Assembly (NCBI RefSeq): GCF_014323725.1
Contig: NZ_JABVED010000002.1
Coordinates: forward strand, 453,682 to 517,681
Origin: Actinokineospora xionganensis
GTDB taxonomy: Bacteria; Actinomycetota; Actinomycetes; Mycobacteriales; Pseudonocardiaceae
Length of the DNA stretch: 64,000 bases
Direction of reading: 5' to 3'
A program made the position numbers and the translations under genes. Positions 8,110 through 16,376 of this stretch are shown piece by piece. How positions within the stretch are numbered: the first letter of the stretch is position 1; each line of letters starts with the position of its first letter. The notes below the pieces were generated by a model. That model had not been told where the DNA came from. It ran no database searches and worked only from the letters and a program-made list of their open reading frames with translations.

Positions 8110-8292
8110 ATGGGGCGCGGCCGAGCTAAGGCCAAGCAGACGAAGGTGGCCCGGGAGCTCAAGTACAGCTCACACGCCACGGACTTCGACGCCCTACAGC
8201 GTGAGCTGTCGGGCGGCAAAGACGACGGTCACGACAGCAGTGACCAATTCGACGACTCGTCCGACGACGAGTACGACGAATACCGGCGATGA
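8110..8292 (+). CDS. DUF3073 family protein
   Basis: A 60-residue basic-to-acidic protein, MGRGRAKAKQTKVARELKYS at the N-terminus and an Asp/Ser-rich tail. This is the signature of DUF3073, a small conserved actinobacterial family of unknown function usually found beside purM. The ATG at 8110 is preceded by GAGGGGG (8096-8102) at a 7-base distance, which decides this start over the GTG at 8092. A strong 17-bp hairpin follows the gene. The N-terminal RGRAKAKQTK stretch may bind nucleic acid, but this is inference. Confidence 0.9.
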   Translation: MGRGRAKAKQTKVARELKYSSHATDFDALQRELSGGKDDGHDSSDQFDDSSDDEYDEYRR

Positions 8293-8353
8293 CTCAGGGT
8301 CCGTCACCCCGCACTTGGTGACGGACCCACCACGCCGCATCCCCCTCCGTAAA

Positions 8354-8392
8354 GCCGTGAAGACCGCCCCTGACCGGGGCGGTCTTCACGGC
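8354..8392. terminator. Perfect 17-bp hairpin between convergent genes
   Basis: Bases 8354-8370 and 8376-8392 are exact reverse complements around the loop TGACC. It lies between the ends of the DUF3073 gene and the convergent old yellow enzyme gene and can serve both. No T-run follows. Confidence 0.85.
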
Positions 8393-8428
8393 TCGACCTC
8401 GGAGCACACAGCTCGGTTTGGCGCACCC

Positions 8429-9493
8429 TCAGTACGAGACCGATCCGTACTGCGCGGGCGTCGCCGCACTGTCACCGAGTTCGGTGGCCGCACGGAGCGC
8501 CCAGTAGGGATCCCGAAGCATTTCCCGTCCGATGAGGACAAGGTCAGCCGCCCCGTCCGCCAGCACCCCCTCCGCCTGACGCGCGTCGGTGATCTCCCCG
8601 ACCGATCCGGTCAGCACGTCGGCCTTGCGCTTGATCGCGTCGGCGAACGTCACCTGGTAACCGGGTCCGGTCGTGATCTTGGCGTGCGGCACGTTGCCGC
8701 CGCTGGACACGTCGATCAGGTCGGCGCCCGCCTCAGCCAGCACCCGGGAGATCTCCACGCTGTCGTCGACCGTCAGCCCGCCCTCGGTCCAGTCGGACGC
8801 GGAGATCCGGACGAATACCGGGATCTCCTCGCCGACCGCCTCGCGCACCGCGCGCACCACCTCGACCGCGAACCGGGTCCGGCCCTCGAAGGAGCCGCCG
8901 TAGTCGTCGGCGCGCGTGTTGGACAGCGGCGAGAGGAACTCGTGCAGCAGGTAGCCGTGGGCGGCGTGGATCTCGACGACCTTGAACCCGGCCTCGACGG
9001 CGTACCGCGCGGACTGGGCGAACTTGGCCACGATGTCGGCGATGCCCGCCTCGTCGAGCGCCAAGGGGACGCGGTACTCGGGAATGAAAGGCTCCGCGGT
9101 CGGGGCGACGGGCGTCCAGCCGCCATCGGTGTCGGCGACCCCGCCACGGCCGACGAATGGGCTGTAGGTGGACGCCTTGCGGCCCGCGTGCGCGAGCTGG
9201 ATGCCGGGCACGGAGCCGTGCGCCGCGATGAACGCGGTGATCGGCCGCCAAGCCTCGACATGCTCGGCCGACCAGAGTCCGGCGTCCTCCGGCGAGATCC
9301 GGCCCGCTGGATCGACGGCGGAGGCCTCGGCGATCACCAGGCCCGCCCCGCCGACCGCGCGGGATCCCAGGTGGACCAGGTGCCAGTGGTTCGGCAGACC
9401 GTCGGTCGCGGAGTACTGGCACATCGGGCTGACGGCGATCCGGTTGGGCAGGGTCACCGAGCGCAGAGTCAGGGGGCTGAACAACAGGCTCAC
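8429..9493 (-). CDS. NADH:flavin oxidoreductase, old yellow enzyme of the YqjM/NamA class
   Basis: A 354-residue FMN-dependent ene-reductase that reduces activated C=C bonds with NAD(P)H. Thermophilic-like OYE features are visible: LFSPLTLRSVTLPNRIAVSPMCQYSA with the FMN-modulating Cys of the SPMCQYSA motif, the substrate-binding pair in QLAHAGRKAST, and AAHGYLLHEFLSP. DDYGGSFEGRTRF and the C-terminal LIGREMLRDPYW also fit. Length is as in YqjM. Its upstream region contains a 20-bp palindrome 18 bases before the start codon, suggesting control by a dimeric repressor such as a MarR, TetR or HxlR protein. No such regulator is adjacent. Confidence 0.92.
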   Translation of the reverse strand: MSLLFSPLTLRSVTLPNRIAVSPMCQYSATDGLPNHWHLVHLGSRAVGGAGLVIAEASAVDPAGRISPEDAGLWSAEHVEAWRPITAFIAAHGSVPGIQLAHAGRKASTYSPFVGRGGVADTDGGWTPVAPTAEPFIPEYRVPLALDEAGIADIVAKFAQSARYAVEAGFKVVEIHAAHGYLLHEFLSPLSNTRADDYGGSFEGRTRFAVEVVRAVREAVGEEIPVFVRISASDWTEGGLTVDDSVEISRVLAEAGADLIDVSSGGNVPHAKITTGPGYQVTFADAIKRKADVLTGSVGEITDARQAEGVLADGAADLVLIGREMLRDPYWALRAATELGDSAATPAQYGSVSY

Positions 9494-9510
9494 GAGGATC
9501 CTCCGGGCTA

Positions 9511-9530
9511 AGTTCGTAGGTCTACGAACT
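9511..9530. promoter_or_regulatory. 20-bp palindromic operator upstream of the old yellow enzyme
   Basis: AGTTCGTAGGTCTACGAACT consists of two exact 9-base arms around GT. It sits 18 bases before the GTG/ATG region of the oxidoreductase and before the end of the convergent-strand space, where a repressor would overlap the promoter or the 5' leader. Confidence 0.7.
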
Positions 9531-9574
9531 ATTCAGCACCGGGCACGCACAGCGTGTTCCCGTCGTGGCCCAGA

Positions 9575-10015
9575 TCACTCGGCGGGCGGGGTGCGGCGGC
9601 CACGTTTGGTCTCGCCGCGCTGCTTCTTCGCGGTGATCCGCCGCTCCTTGGCCCGACGCGACGGCTTGGTCGGCCTGCGTGCGGGCGGGGGCGGTTCAGC
9701 GGCCTGCCGCAGCAGCGTGGCCAGCCGCTCGCGGGCGGCGGCGCGGTTGGCGAGCTGGGCCCGGTACTCACTGGCCGCGATGGTCACCACGCCGTCGACC
9801 AGCCGGCTTCCCAGCCGGGCCAGCAGCCTTGGGCGCAGCTCGTCGGGGACCGACGGCGAGTGCTCGACGTCGAAGGACAGCTCGACGCGGCTGTCGGCGG
9901 TGTTCACGCCCTGGCCGCCGGGACCGGACGACCGAGAGAACCGCTCACGCAGCTCGGTCGCCGGGATCACCAGCGTTCTGGACACCACCAACTCTTCAGG
10001 CACGGCACAAAGCAT
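9575..10015 (-). CDS. arfB: Peptidyl-tRNA hydrolase ArfB (ICT1/YaeJ family)
   Basis: A 146-residue ribosome-rescue factor that hydrolyses peptidyl-tRNA on stalled ribosomes lacking a stop codon. The class I release-factor domain carries the catalytic GGQ in SSGPGGQGVNTADSRVELSF near residues 32-46. The C-terminal tail is very basic (RRAKERRITAKKQRGETKRGRR), as needed to enter the empty mRNA channel. The start may be MLCAVPEEL or the internal GTG at VPEEL; both keep the domain. Acts in the cytosol on 70S ribosomes. Confidence 0.92.
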   Translation of the reverse strand: MLCAVPEELVVSRTLVIPATELRERFSRSSGPGGQGVNTADSRVELSFDVEHSPSVPDELRPRLLARLGSRLVDGVVTIAASEYRAQLANRAAARERLATLLRQAAEPPPPARRPTKPSRRAKERRITAKKQRGETKRGRRTPPAE

Positions 10016-10044
10016 GCCGCACCGGACCCGACAGGCCCATTCGA

Positions 10045-10794
10045 TTAACGGACGTAGCCGCGCAGACCGGGGGTGGTCCCGATCGAGGTGAACAGCGGGT
10101 ACGGCAGAAGCCGATGCGGCCGGGCACGGTCGCCCCAGGCGCTCTCGATCAGCGAGATCTCCTCGCCGTTGGGCATCCGGACGTTCGCGAACACGGTCTC
10201 GCGGCCATCGCTGTGGTCGGTCTTCGTCCGGACGACGAGGCCGGTCGGCATCTCCTCGCGGAAGCAGTACTCCCCCTGGCGGCAGAACATCCGCAGAGTG
10301 TTCGGCGGCTCCACCCTCACGGTCAGCAAGCGCTCACCGGACGCGCTGCCCAGGACGAGCTCCAGCGTCGCGCCATCGAATTGGAAGCCGCGGGGGCTGC
10401 CGGGCTTGCCGCGGACCGACGTCACCTCCGCGGGCCACGGGATCTTGCCGGTCAGCAGCTCGTCGGTCAGCCTCGGCCACTCCACCGGTGGACGATTCTC
10501 CGTGGTCGAGGGCCGCGCCTTGGACGTCGTGACCGAGACGGGCGGGCGCGACGGCGGCGCGCTCGCGGACGCGCCGAGTCCAAGATCGTCAGCCGACTGA
10601 CCGATCAGCCCGCCTGCCAGCGCGGACGTTCCGACTACGGCGACGACCACGGCCATGGCCGCCCCGCCGATCGCGATGGACCGTCGGCGCCGCAGCCTGG
10701 CCCGGCCATCGGCGAAGATCGCGTCGCGGTCGAGGTCCAGTGGCGGCTCACCGTCGAGGGCGCGTCCCAGCAGTGCCTTCACCTCGTCGGGCAT
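10045..10794 (-). CDS. Single-pass membrane protein paired with a SigE-type sigma factor
   Basis: A 249-residue protein with a cytosolic N-terminus of about 37 residues ending RARLRRRR. One transmembrane helix follows (about 39-62, IAIGGAAMAVVVAVVGTSALA), then a Ser/Thr/Pro-rich linker and an extracellular domain of about 150 residues containing FCRQGEYCF. The gene overlaps the end of the upstream sigma gene by 16 bases, so they are co-translated. By position it is probably the sigma regulator, but no zinc anti-sigma HxxxCxxC motif is present. Two further pairs of the same design occur at 45-48.5 kb. Confidence 0.75.
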   Translation of the reverse strand: MPDEVKALLGRALDGEPPLDLDRDAIFADGRARLRRRRSIAIGGAAMAVVVAVVGTSALAGGLIGQSADDLGLGASASAPPSRPPVSVTTSKARPSTTENRPPVEWPRLTDELLTGKIPWPAEVTSVRGKPGSPRGFQFDGATLELVLGSASGERLLTVRVEPPNTLRMFCRQGEYCFREEMPTGLVVRTKTDHSDGRETVFANVRMPNGEEISLIESAWGDRARPHRLLPYPLFTSIGTTPGLRGYVR

Positions 10795-11300
10795 GGTGAT
10801 CCCTCCAGCGCGACACGGCCTGCCGCCAGCAGTTCACGCAGGGCGGCGAGTCCCTTGGACGCCTGGCTCTTGATCGTGCCCTCGCTCTTGCCGAGCGCCT
10901 GCGCGGTCTCGGCGACCGAGAGGTCCTCCCAGTACCGCAGGACGACTACCGCGCGCTGCCCCGGCGGCAGCCGCGCCAACGCCCGCCGGACGTCGACGGC
11001 GTCGTCCACCCCGGCGGGCGGCACGCCGATCTCCGGAAGGTCGCCGACCACGTTCTCGCGTCTGCGGAACGCGCGGCGCGACTCATCGATGGCAGTGCGG
11101 ACCATGATCTTGCGCGCGTAGGCGTCGACGTTGCCCGCGCGGTTGAGTCGAGGCCAGGCGACGTAGATCTTCGCCAGCGTGCTCTGCACAAGGTCCTCCG
11201 CGCGATGCCAGTCGCCCCCGCTCAACAGATAAGCGGTTCGGCGCATGACGACGGCACGGCTGTCCAGGTATTCCCCGAATTCCGCGTCGCGATCGGACAC
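10779..11300 (-). CDS. SigE-family ECF RNA polymerase sigma factor
   Basis: A 173-residue ECF sigma of the actinobacterial 'SigE family' found with single-pass membrane partners. Region 2 reads RTAYLLSGGDWHRAEDLVQSTLAKIYVAW; region 4 reads RALARLPPGQRAVVVLRYWEDLSVAETAQALGKSEGTIKSQASKGLAALR. The RTAYLLxGDWHxAEDLVQ block is shared with the other two sigma factors of this window. Its stop overlaps the start of the membrane partner. No autoregulatory promoter could be assigned with confidence. Confidence 0.92.
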   Translation of the reverse strand: MSDRDAEFGEYLDSRAVVMRRTAYLLSGGDWHRAEDLVQSTLAKIYVAWPRLNRAGNVDAYARKIMVRTAIDESRRAFRRRENVVGDLPEIGVPPAGVDDAVDVRRALARLPPGQRAVVVLRYWEDLSVAETAQALGKSEGTIKSQASKGLAALRELLAAGRVALEGSPCPTR

Positions 11301-11353
11301 CGGCCCCTCCCGCCCTCACCACCTAATACGGCGGGGCGGGACCGCGGGTTGCC

Positions 11354-12445
11354 TCAGAACCTCGGGTGATCTCCGAGCAGCACCGCGCGCGGGGCGTCGG
11401 CGTCCTCGGCGGGGCGGACATCACCCAGCACCCAGGCGGGCACGTGGCGGGCGGTGAGCACCGCCAGCGCGCGGTCGACGTCCTCGGGCGCGACGACGGC
11501 AACCATGCCGACCCCCATGTTGAACGTGCGCTCCATCTCGACCCGCTCCACCCGGCCGCGCTGCGCGATCAGCGAGAACACCGGCTTCGGCGTCCAGGTG
11601 CCGCGGTCGAGGTCGGCGTGCAGGCCGTGCGGGAGGACCCGGGCCAGGTTGGCCGCGAGGCCGCCGCCGGTGATGTGCGCGAAGGTCCGGACCTCGGTCT
11701 CGGCGCACAGCGCCAGGCAGTCCTTGGCGTAGATCCGGGTCGGTTCGAGCATCTCCTCGCCGAGGGTGCGGCCGAACTCCTCGACGTGGCCCTCCAGCGG
11801 CATCCGGCCGATCTCCAGCAGCACGTGCCGGGCCAGCGAGTAGCCGTTGGAGTGCAGGCCGGAGGACGCCATGGCGATCAGCACGTCACCGGGGCGGACC
11901 TTGTCCGGGCCGAGCAACTGGTCGGCCTCGACGACGCCGACACCGGTGCCGGACAGGTCGTAGGCGCCGTCGGCCATCAGGCCCGGGTGCTCGGCGGTCT
12001 CGCCGCCCAGCAGCGCGCAGCCCGCGAGCACGCAGCCCTCGGAGATGCCCTTGACCAGCGCTGCGATGCGATCGGGGATGACCTTGCCGACAGCGATGTA
12101 GTCCTGCATGAACAGCGGCTCGGCGCCGCAGACCACGAGGTCGTCGACGACCATGGCGACCAGGTCGATGCCCACGGTGTCGTGGATGTCGAGGGCTTGG
12201 GCGACCGCGATCTTGGTGCCGACACCGTCAGTGGAGGAGGCGAGGATCGGCTCCTTCCAGCGGTCGAGCTTGAGCTTGAACAGCCCGGCGAAGCCGCCGA
12301 TGCCGCCCATCACCTCGGGGCGGACCGCCTTCTCCGCCCACGGCTTGAGCTTCTCGACGGCCTCGTCACCGGCCTCGATGCTCACCCCCGCGGCGGCGTA
12401 GGTGGCGCTGGCGGAGACGGACTGGGACTCGCTGGTGTCAGTCAT
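11354..12445 (-). CDS. purM: Phosphoribosylformylglycinamidine cyclo-ligase
   Basis: A 363-residue enzyme that makes AIR from FGAM with ATP, step 5 of purine synthesis. Conserved blocks include YAAAGVSIEAGDEAV, STDGVGTKIAVA, GIDLVAMVVDDLVVCGAEPLFMQDY, GCALLGGETAEHPG, SSGLHSNGYSLAR and HITGGGL. The ATG at 12445 gives MTDTSESQS; a longer frame would run back into the purF 3' end and is less likely. It follows purF by 31 bases and is surely co-transcribed. Confidence 0.96.
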   Translation of the reverse strand: MTDTSESQSVSASATYAAAGVSIEAGDEAVEKLKPWAEKAVRPEVMGGIGGFAGLFKLKLDRWKEPILASSTDGVGTKIAVAQALDIHDTVGIDLVAMVVDDLVVCGAEPLFMQDYIAVGKVIPDRIAALVKGISEGCVLAGCALLGGETAEHPGLMADGAYDLSGTGVGVVEADQLLGPDKVRPGDVLIAMASSGLHSNGYSLARHVLLEIGRMPLEGHVEEFGRTLGEEMLEPTRIYAKDCLALCAETEVRTFAHITGGGLAANLARVLPHGLHADLDRGTWTPKPVFSLIAQRGRVERVEMERTFNMGVGMVAVVAPEDVDRALAVLTARHVPAWVLGDVRPAEDADAPRAVLLGDHPRF

Positions 12446-12476
12446 AACTCGAATCACTGTTTGTAGGAACGCGAGA

Positions 12477-14021
12477 TCAGGGACGGCGCAATGCGTCCTC
12501 GGCACCGTACCCGGTGGTGAGTACCGGGGCAGCGGAGCCCGCGACGCCCTTCTCGATCCCCTCGAGGAGGTGCTTGCCGATGTGGATGTCCTCGGGCAGC
12601 GGGATCGGGTACTTGCCGTCGAAGCAGGCCGAGCAGAGCCTGCTCTTGGGCTGCTCGGTCGCCGCGACCAGCGCTTCGAGCGAGACGTAGCCCAACGAGT
12701 CCGCGCCGATGGAGCGGCGGATGCCGTCGAGGTCGAGGCCGTTGGCCACGAGTTCGGCGCGGGAGGCGAAGTCGATGCCGTAGAAGCAGGGCCAGCGCAC
12801 GGGCGGCGACGCGATCCGGACGTGCACCTCTAGGGCGCCCGCTTCCCGAAGCATCCGCACCAGCGCGCGCTGGGTGTTGCCGCGCACGACCGAGTCGTCG
12901 ACGACGACGAGCCGCTTGCCGCGGATGACGTCGCGCAGCGGGTTGAGCTTGAGCCGGATGCCGAGTTGGCGGATGGTCTGCGAGGGCTGGATGAAGGTCC
13001 GGCCGACGTAGGCGTTCTTGACCAGGCCGGAGCCGTACGGGATGCCGCTGGCCTGGGCGTAGCCGATCGCGGCCGGGGTGCCGGACTCCGGGACCGGGAT
13101 GACCAGGTCGGCCTCGGCCGGGAACTCGGCGGCGAGCTTGCGGCCGATCTCGACCCGGGTGGCGTGCACGCCGCGGCCGGAGATCGTGGTGTCCGGGCGG
13201 GCGAGGTAGACGTACTCGAAGATGCAGCCCTTGGGCTCCGGGGTGGCGAAGCGCGACGAGCGCAGCCCCTCGGCGTCGATCGCGATCAGCTCACCCGGCT
13301 CGACCTCGCGGACGAACGAGGCGCCGACGATGTCGAGGGCGGCGGTCTCGCTGGCCACGACCCAGCCGCGCTCGAGGCGGCCGAGCACCAGCGGCCGGAC
13401 ACCGTGCGGGTCGCGGGCGGCGTAGAGGGTGGACTCGTCGGAGAAGACCAGGCAGTAGGCGCCGCGCACGGTCGGCAGCAGCTCCATGGCGGCCTGCTCG
13501 ATGCCCTTGTCGGCGGCCGCGGCGGCCAGCAGACCGGTCAGCAGGTCGGAGTCGGTCGTCGCCCCGTTGCGGGTGGCGACGCCGAGTTCGGCGGCGCGGT
13601 CGCGCAGTTCGGCGGTGTTGACCAGGTTGCCGTTGTGGCCCAGGGACAGACCGCTGCCGATGGCGGTGGTGCGGAACGTCGGCTGGGCGTTCTCCCACGT
13701 GGTCGACCCGGTGGTCGAGTAGCGGCAGTGCCCGACGGCGACGTGGCCGCGAAGGGAGGACAGCACCTGCTCGTCGAAGACCTGGCTGACGAGCCCAAGG
13801 TCCTTGAACACGACGATCTGCGCGCCGTCGGCGACGGAGATACCCGCGGCTTCCTGCCCACGGTGCTGCAGCGCGTACAGGCCGTAATAGGTGAGTTTCG
13901 CGACTTCCTCACCAGGCGCCCAGACGCCGAAGACTCCGCATTCTTCGCGGGGCTCGGGTTCCGGCTGGTCGATGTTGGCGTCGGGTTTGACTGGGCCAGT
14001 CGAGAACTGGTCGGTGACCAC
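12477..14021 (-). CDS. purF: Amidophosphoribosyltransferase
   Basis: A 514-residue enzyme for the first committed step of purine synthesis, PRPP plus glutamine to phosphoribosylamine. GTG 14021 is the start because AGGGAG lies 7 bases upstream. It gives a 27-residue propeptide before the catalytic Cys28 of CGVFGVWAPGE. The glutaminase domain has ALQHRGQEAAGISV and GHNGNLVN. The phosphoribosyltransferase domain has the PRPP motif LVVVDDSVVRGNTQRALV. Cysteines matching the 4Fe-4S cluster of Bacillus-type PurF are present (CIFEY, ACFDGKYP). A TnpB relic lies just upstream. Confidence 0.97.
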   Translation of the reverse strand: MVTDQFSTGPVKPDANIDQPEPEPREECGVFGVWAPGEEVAKLTYYGLYALQHRGQEAAGISVADGAQIVVFKDLGLVSQVFDEQVLSSLRGHVAVGHCRYSTTGSTTWENAQPTFRTTAIGSGLSLGHNGNLVNTAELRDRAAELGVATRNGATTDSDLLTGLLAAAAADKGIEQAAMELLPTVRGAYCLVFSDESTLYAARDPHGVRPLVLGRLERGWVVASETAALDIVGASFVREVEPGELIAIDAEGLRSSRFATPEPKGCIFEYVYLARPDTTISGRGVHATRVEIGRKLAAEFPAEADLVIPVPESGTPAAIGYAQASGIPYGSGLVKNAYVGRTFIQPSQTIRQLGIRLKLNPLRDVIRGKRLVVVDDSVVRGNTQRALVRMLREAGALEVHVRIASPPVRWPCFYGIDFASRAELVANGLDLDGIRRSIGADSLGYVSLEALVAATEQPKSRLCSACFDGKYPIPLPEDIHIGKHLLEGIEKGVAGSAAPVLTTGYGAEDALRRP

Positions 14022-14159
14022 CGGAGCGCTCCCTGTGGATGGAGTGAGGCTGCACCCAAGTGTAAGTGCTCGATCGTGTGATGCCGACAATCGGACGGTG
14101 GCCCGCGTCACGTCCCGAGGAGGCTTCGGCGTCCACACCGAAGAGAATTTGGGAGCAAG

Positions 14160-14432
14160 GGCTCGACAAAGCCCCAGCCCACCCCGGCTTGTGAAGGTCG
14201 ACCCGCGTTTCACCAGTCAGCGTTGCTCGGCGTGCGGGATCGTGGATCGGGAGGCGCGCGAGAGCCAAGCCGCCTTCCAGTGCCGGTCCTGTGGTTCGCC
14301 CGCAACGCCGACGTGAACGCGGCGCTGAATATTCGATTCGCGGCAGGGCATGCCGTGACCGCACGGGGAGGCCTGCCATTGGGTGAGCCCGCTAACCGTG
14401 AACCTCAACACGACTACTTCCTCGTGGGGTAG
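14160..14432 (+). pseudogene. Decayed TnpB (IS200/IS605-type OrfB) C-terminal fragment
   Basis: Only the last 80 or so residues of a TnpB-like nuclease remain. Around 14160-14190 a LDKAP segment in one frame leads into VKVDPRFTSQRCSACG in another. The zinc-ribbon half continues to FQCRSCG (14191-14292), where loss of one base shifts the frame. The other frame then gives FARNADVNAALNI, with the last RuvC aspartate, and AGHAVTARGG, ending at TAG 14430-14432. Two frameshifts and loss of the first 300 or so codons make it inactive. The RNA end of the element follows. Confidence 0.85.
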
Positions 14433-14474
14433 TCGCGGTTGGAATCCCCGGCGTTGACGCCGGGAGGATGCCAA
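14433..14474 (+). ncRNA. Right end / omega-RNA scaffold of the TnpB element
   Basis: Directly after the tnpB stop is GGAATCCCCGGCGTTGACG, containing a 7-bp hairpin (14447-14453 with 14458-14464), then GGAGGATGCCAA. This arrangement, a GGAATCC...GGGAGGATG block right after tnpB, is the usual 3' end of such elements in actinomycetes and forms the 3' part of the guide (omega) RNA. The bases that would act as guide lie in the beginning of the TVP38 gene. Confidence 0.6.
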
Positions 14475-14495
14475 GTGTTCACCATTGCCATTACG

Positions 14496-15152
14496 GTGTG
14501 TCCGGTGTCCGGACGAAAAACGCTGATCATCGCCCTCGTGGGCGTCGTCGCCTTGGTGGTGGCGGGGTCCCTGGCGCCGGCGCCCAGTCCGGCGGAAGTG
14601 CGCGGCTGGGCGGCCGCCGCCGGGTGGGCGACGCCGGTGGTGTTCCTGGCGGTGTACGCGGTCCTGACCGTGGTCCCGATCCCGCGCACCGTATTCAACC
14701 TCTCGGCGGGCCTCCTCCTCGGCGAGGCGCTGGGCGTCGCGGTGGCCATGCTCGCCACGGCACTGGCGGCGTGGACGGCGTTCCTGCTGGCCCGCGGGCT
14801 CGGCCGGAAGTGGCTGGAATCCCACCTGGAACGCGACGCCGTGCGCACGGTGAACGCCCGACTCAGCGGCGGCGGGATCGCCGGGATGATCTCGCTGCGG
14901 CTCATCCCGATGATCCCGTTCGCCCCGGTGAACTACTGCTGCGGCATCTCGACGATCCGGCTGGGCCCGTTCCTGGCGGGCACGGTGATCGGCAGCCTCC
15001 CCGGCACCATCGCCGTGGTGATCCTGGGCGACGCCCTCACGGGCACGACACCGCCCGCCCTGCTGGCCGTGTACGCCGGGTTGGCGCTCGTCGGTGGCGC
15101 GGGGCTGTACGCGGCCCTACGCAAACAAGGCGTCGTCGCGTCAGCGGACTGA
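14496..15152 (+). CDS. TVP38/TMEM64 (VTT domain) membrane protein
   Basis: A 218-residue polytopic membrane protein of the DedA-related VTT family, proposed to help move phospholipids across the membrane. After the first helix (LIIALVGVVALVVAGSL) come the family blocks VVPIPRTVFNLSAGLLLG, a re-entrant-loop region, and MISLRLIPMIPFAPVNYCCGIS, which carries the conserved Arg and Pro residues. Four further hydrophobic segments follow. GTG 14496 or GTG 14505 can be the start; neither has a clear ribosome site. The upstream DNA is the end of a transposon-like element, so promoter replacement is possible. Confidence 0.82.
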   Translation: MCPVSGRKTLIIALVGVVALVVAGSLAPAPSPAEVRGWAAAAGWATPVVFLAVYAVLTVVPIPRTVFNLSAGLLLGEALGVAVAMLATALAAWTAFLLARGLGRKWLESHLERDAVRTVNARLSGGGIAGMISLRLIPMIPFAPVNYCCGISTIRLGPFLAGTVIGSLPGTIAVVILGDALTGTTPPALLAVYAGLALVGGAGLYAALRKQGVVASAD

Positions 15153-16007
15153 GGAGAGGAACCCGCCGACCAGAGCGGTGAAGGTCGACGGGTCGTCCAC
15201 CCAGGGGAAGTGGCTTGCGGCAGGCAGCACCGCTGGCTCGGCGTTGCGGAAAAGATCGACAAGTGCCCGCACGGCAGCAGGCGTCGGCGCCGGATCCAAC
15301 GCACCCGCGATGACCAAGACTGGTGCCGTCACAGCGAGAAGTGAATTCCGGACGGCGGCTGTGTCAGGCTCGAATCCCGCGTAGAACCCCTCGGCCGCGG
15401 CGCGACCGCGCTGCTCCGGCTCGGCTGCGGCATGGGCTTGCGTGACCGCGTTCCACTGCCCGTAGGCGAACGGCGCCGCGGCCATCCGCAGCGGCATGAT
15501 CTCGGCGGGGCCGCGCCCCTCGGCGGCAGCCCGCTGCCAGGCGTCCATCGCGGATCGGGCGGTGCGGAACCACGGCTCGGCCGACCTGGCCTCGATCGCT
15601 TCCTCGAATCCGACCGTGTCAAGTCCGACCGCGCGGAGACCGGGCGTGACCAGCACGAGCCGGTCCAGCCGGTGTGGGAAGCGGGCCGCGTAGAGGGTGG
15701 CGATGTTGCCGCCCGCCGAGTGGCCAAGGAGGTTCATCCGCTCAAGCCCGAGGTGCGCCCGCAACGCCTCGACATCTTCGACCAGACGATCGCAGCGGTA
15801 TGCCGACGGGTCGGCGGAATCCGCCGAGTCCCCGGTTCCGCGGTGGTCCAGGACCACTAGTTCATGGCTGTCGGTCAGGCCGCCCAGATCACCGAGATAG
15901 GACGAGGCCCGACCGGGCCCGCCGGGCACGCACACGAGCACCGGTCCGTCCCCACGTCGGTGATACGCGAGTTTGGTGCCGTCTGCGGCGGTGAACAGGG
16001 TGCTCAT
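15141..16007 (-). CDS. Alpha/beta hydrolase, proline iminopeptidase-like
   Basis: A 288-residue cytosolic hydrolase. VCVPGGPG near residue 30 is the oxyanion motif of the HGGPG type found in proline iminopeptidases and related esterases. DHRGTGDS follows, GHSAGG holds the nucleophile Ser, ALDPAPTPA the Asp region, and ASHFPWVDDP the catalytic His. ATG 16007 is fixed by a 4-base overlap with the sterol-carrier gene stop. It ends convergently with the TVP38 gene with a 12-base overlap. The substrate is unknown. Confidence 0.85.
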   Translation of the reverse strand: MSTLFTAADGTKLAYHRRGDGPVLVCVPGGPGRASSYLGDLGGLTDSHELVVLDHRGTGDSADSADPSAYRCDRLVEDVEALRAHLGLERMNLLGHSAGGNIATLYAARFPHRLDRLVLVTPGLRAVGLDTVGFEEAIEARSAEPWFRTARSAMDAWQRAAAEGRGPAEIMPLRMAAAPFAYGQWNAVTQAHAAAEPEQRGRAAAEGFYAGFEPDTAAVRNSLLAVTAPVLVIAGALDPAPTPAAVRALVDLFRNAEPAVLPAASHFPWVDDPSTFTALVGGFLSSVR

Positions 16008-16375
16008 TCGATGCTGAGCAGCGGGAGCAGGGCCGACAGGTCGGCGCGGGCGCCGGAGGCGGTGACCCGGCCGGTCGACAGCGCCTCGGACCAGGACAGG
16101 GTGCCGGTGGCGAGGGCCAGCCAGGTGCTCGCGTCGGTCTCGATCACGTTGGGTGGGGTCCCGCGGGTGTGCCGTGGGCCTTCGACGCACTGCACGGCTG
16201 CGAACGGGGGTACCCGCACCTCGACGCTGCGGCCCGGAGCGATGTCCTCCAGGGTGCGCAGGCTCAGCCGGACGGCGGCCGCGAGGACCGGCCGGGGCGG
16301 CTGGTCGCCCGCGTCCCGCCAAGCCCGCACCGCGGTGCGGAGCTCGGCGGGATCGACGCGTTCGCGGCCCGGCAA
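16004..16375 (-). CDS. SCP2 sterol-carrier-like protein
   Basis: A 123-residue soluble protein. VDPAELRTAVRAW at the N-terminus, APGRSVEVRVPPFAAVQCVEGPRHTRGTPPNVIETDASTWLALATG in the middle, and SGARADLSALLPL at the end match the actinobacterial 'sterol carrier family protein' that lies near purF in mycobacteria. The fold would bind an acyl or other hydrophobic ligand. The start is TTG 16375, two bases after the EspG stop, since no ATG or GTG fits. It overlaps the downstream hydrolase start by 4 bases, so espG, this gene and the hydrolase form one operon. Confidence 0.8.
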   Translation of the reverse strand: MPGRERVDPAELRTAVRAWRDAGDQPPRPVLAAAVRLSLRTLEDIAPGRSVEVRVPPFAAVQCVEGPRHTRGTPPNVIETDASTWLALATGTLSWSEALSTGRVTASGARADLSALLPLLSIE

Positions 16376-16376
16376 C

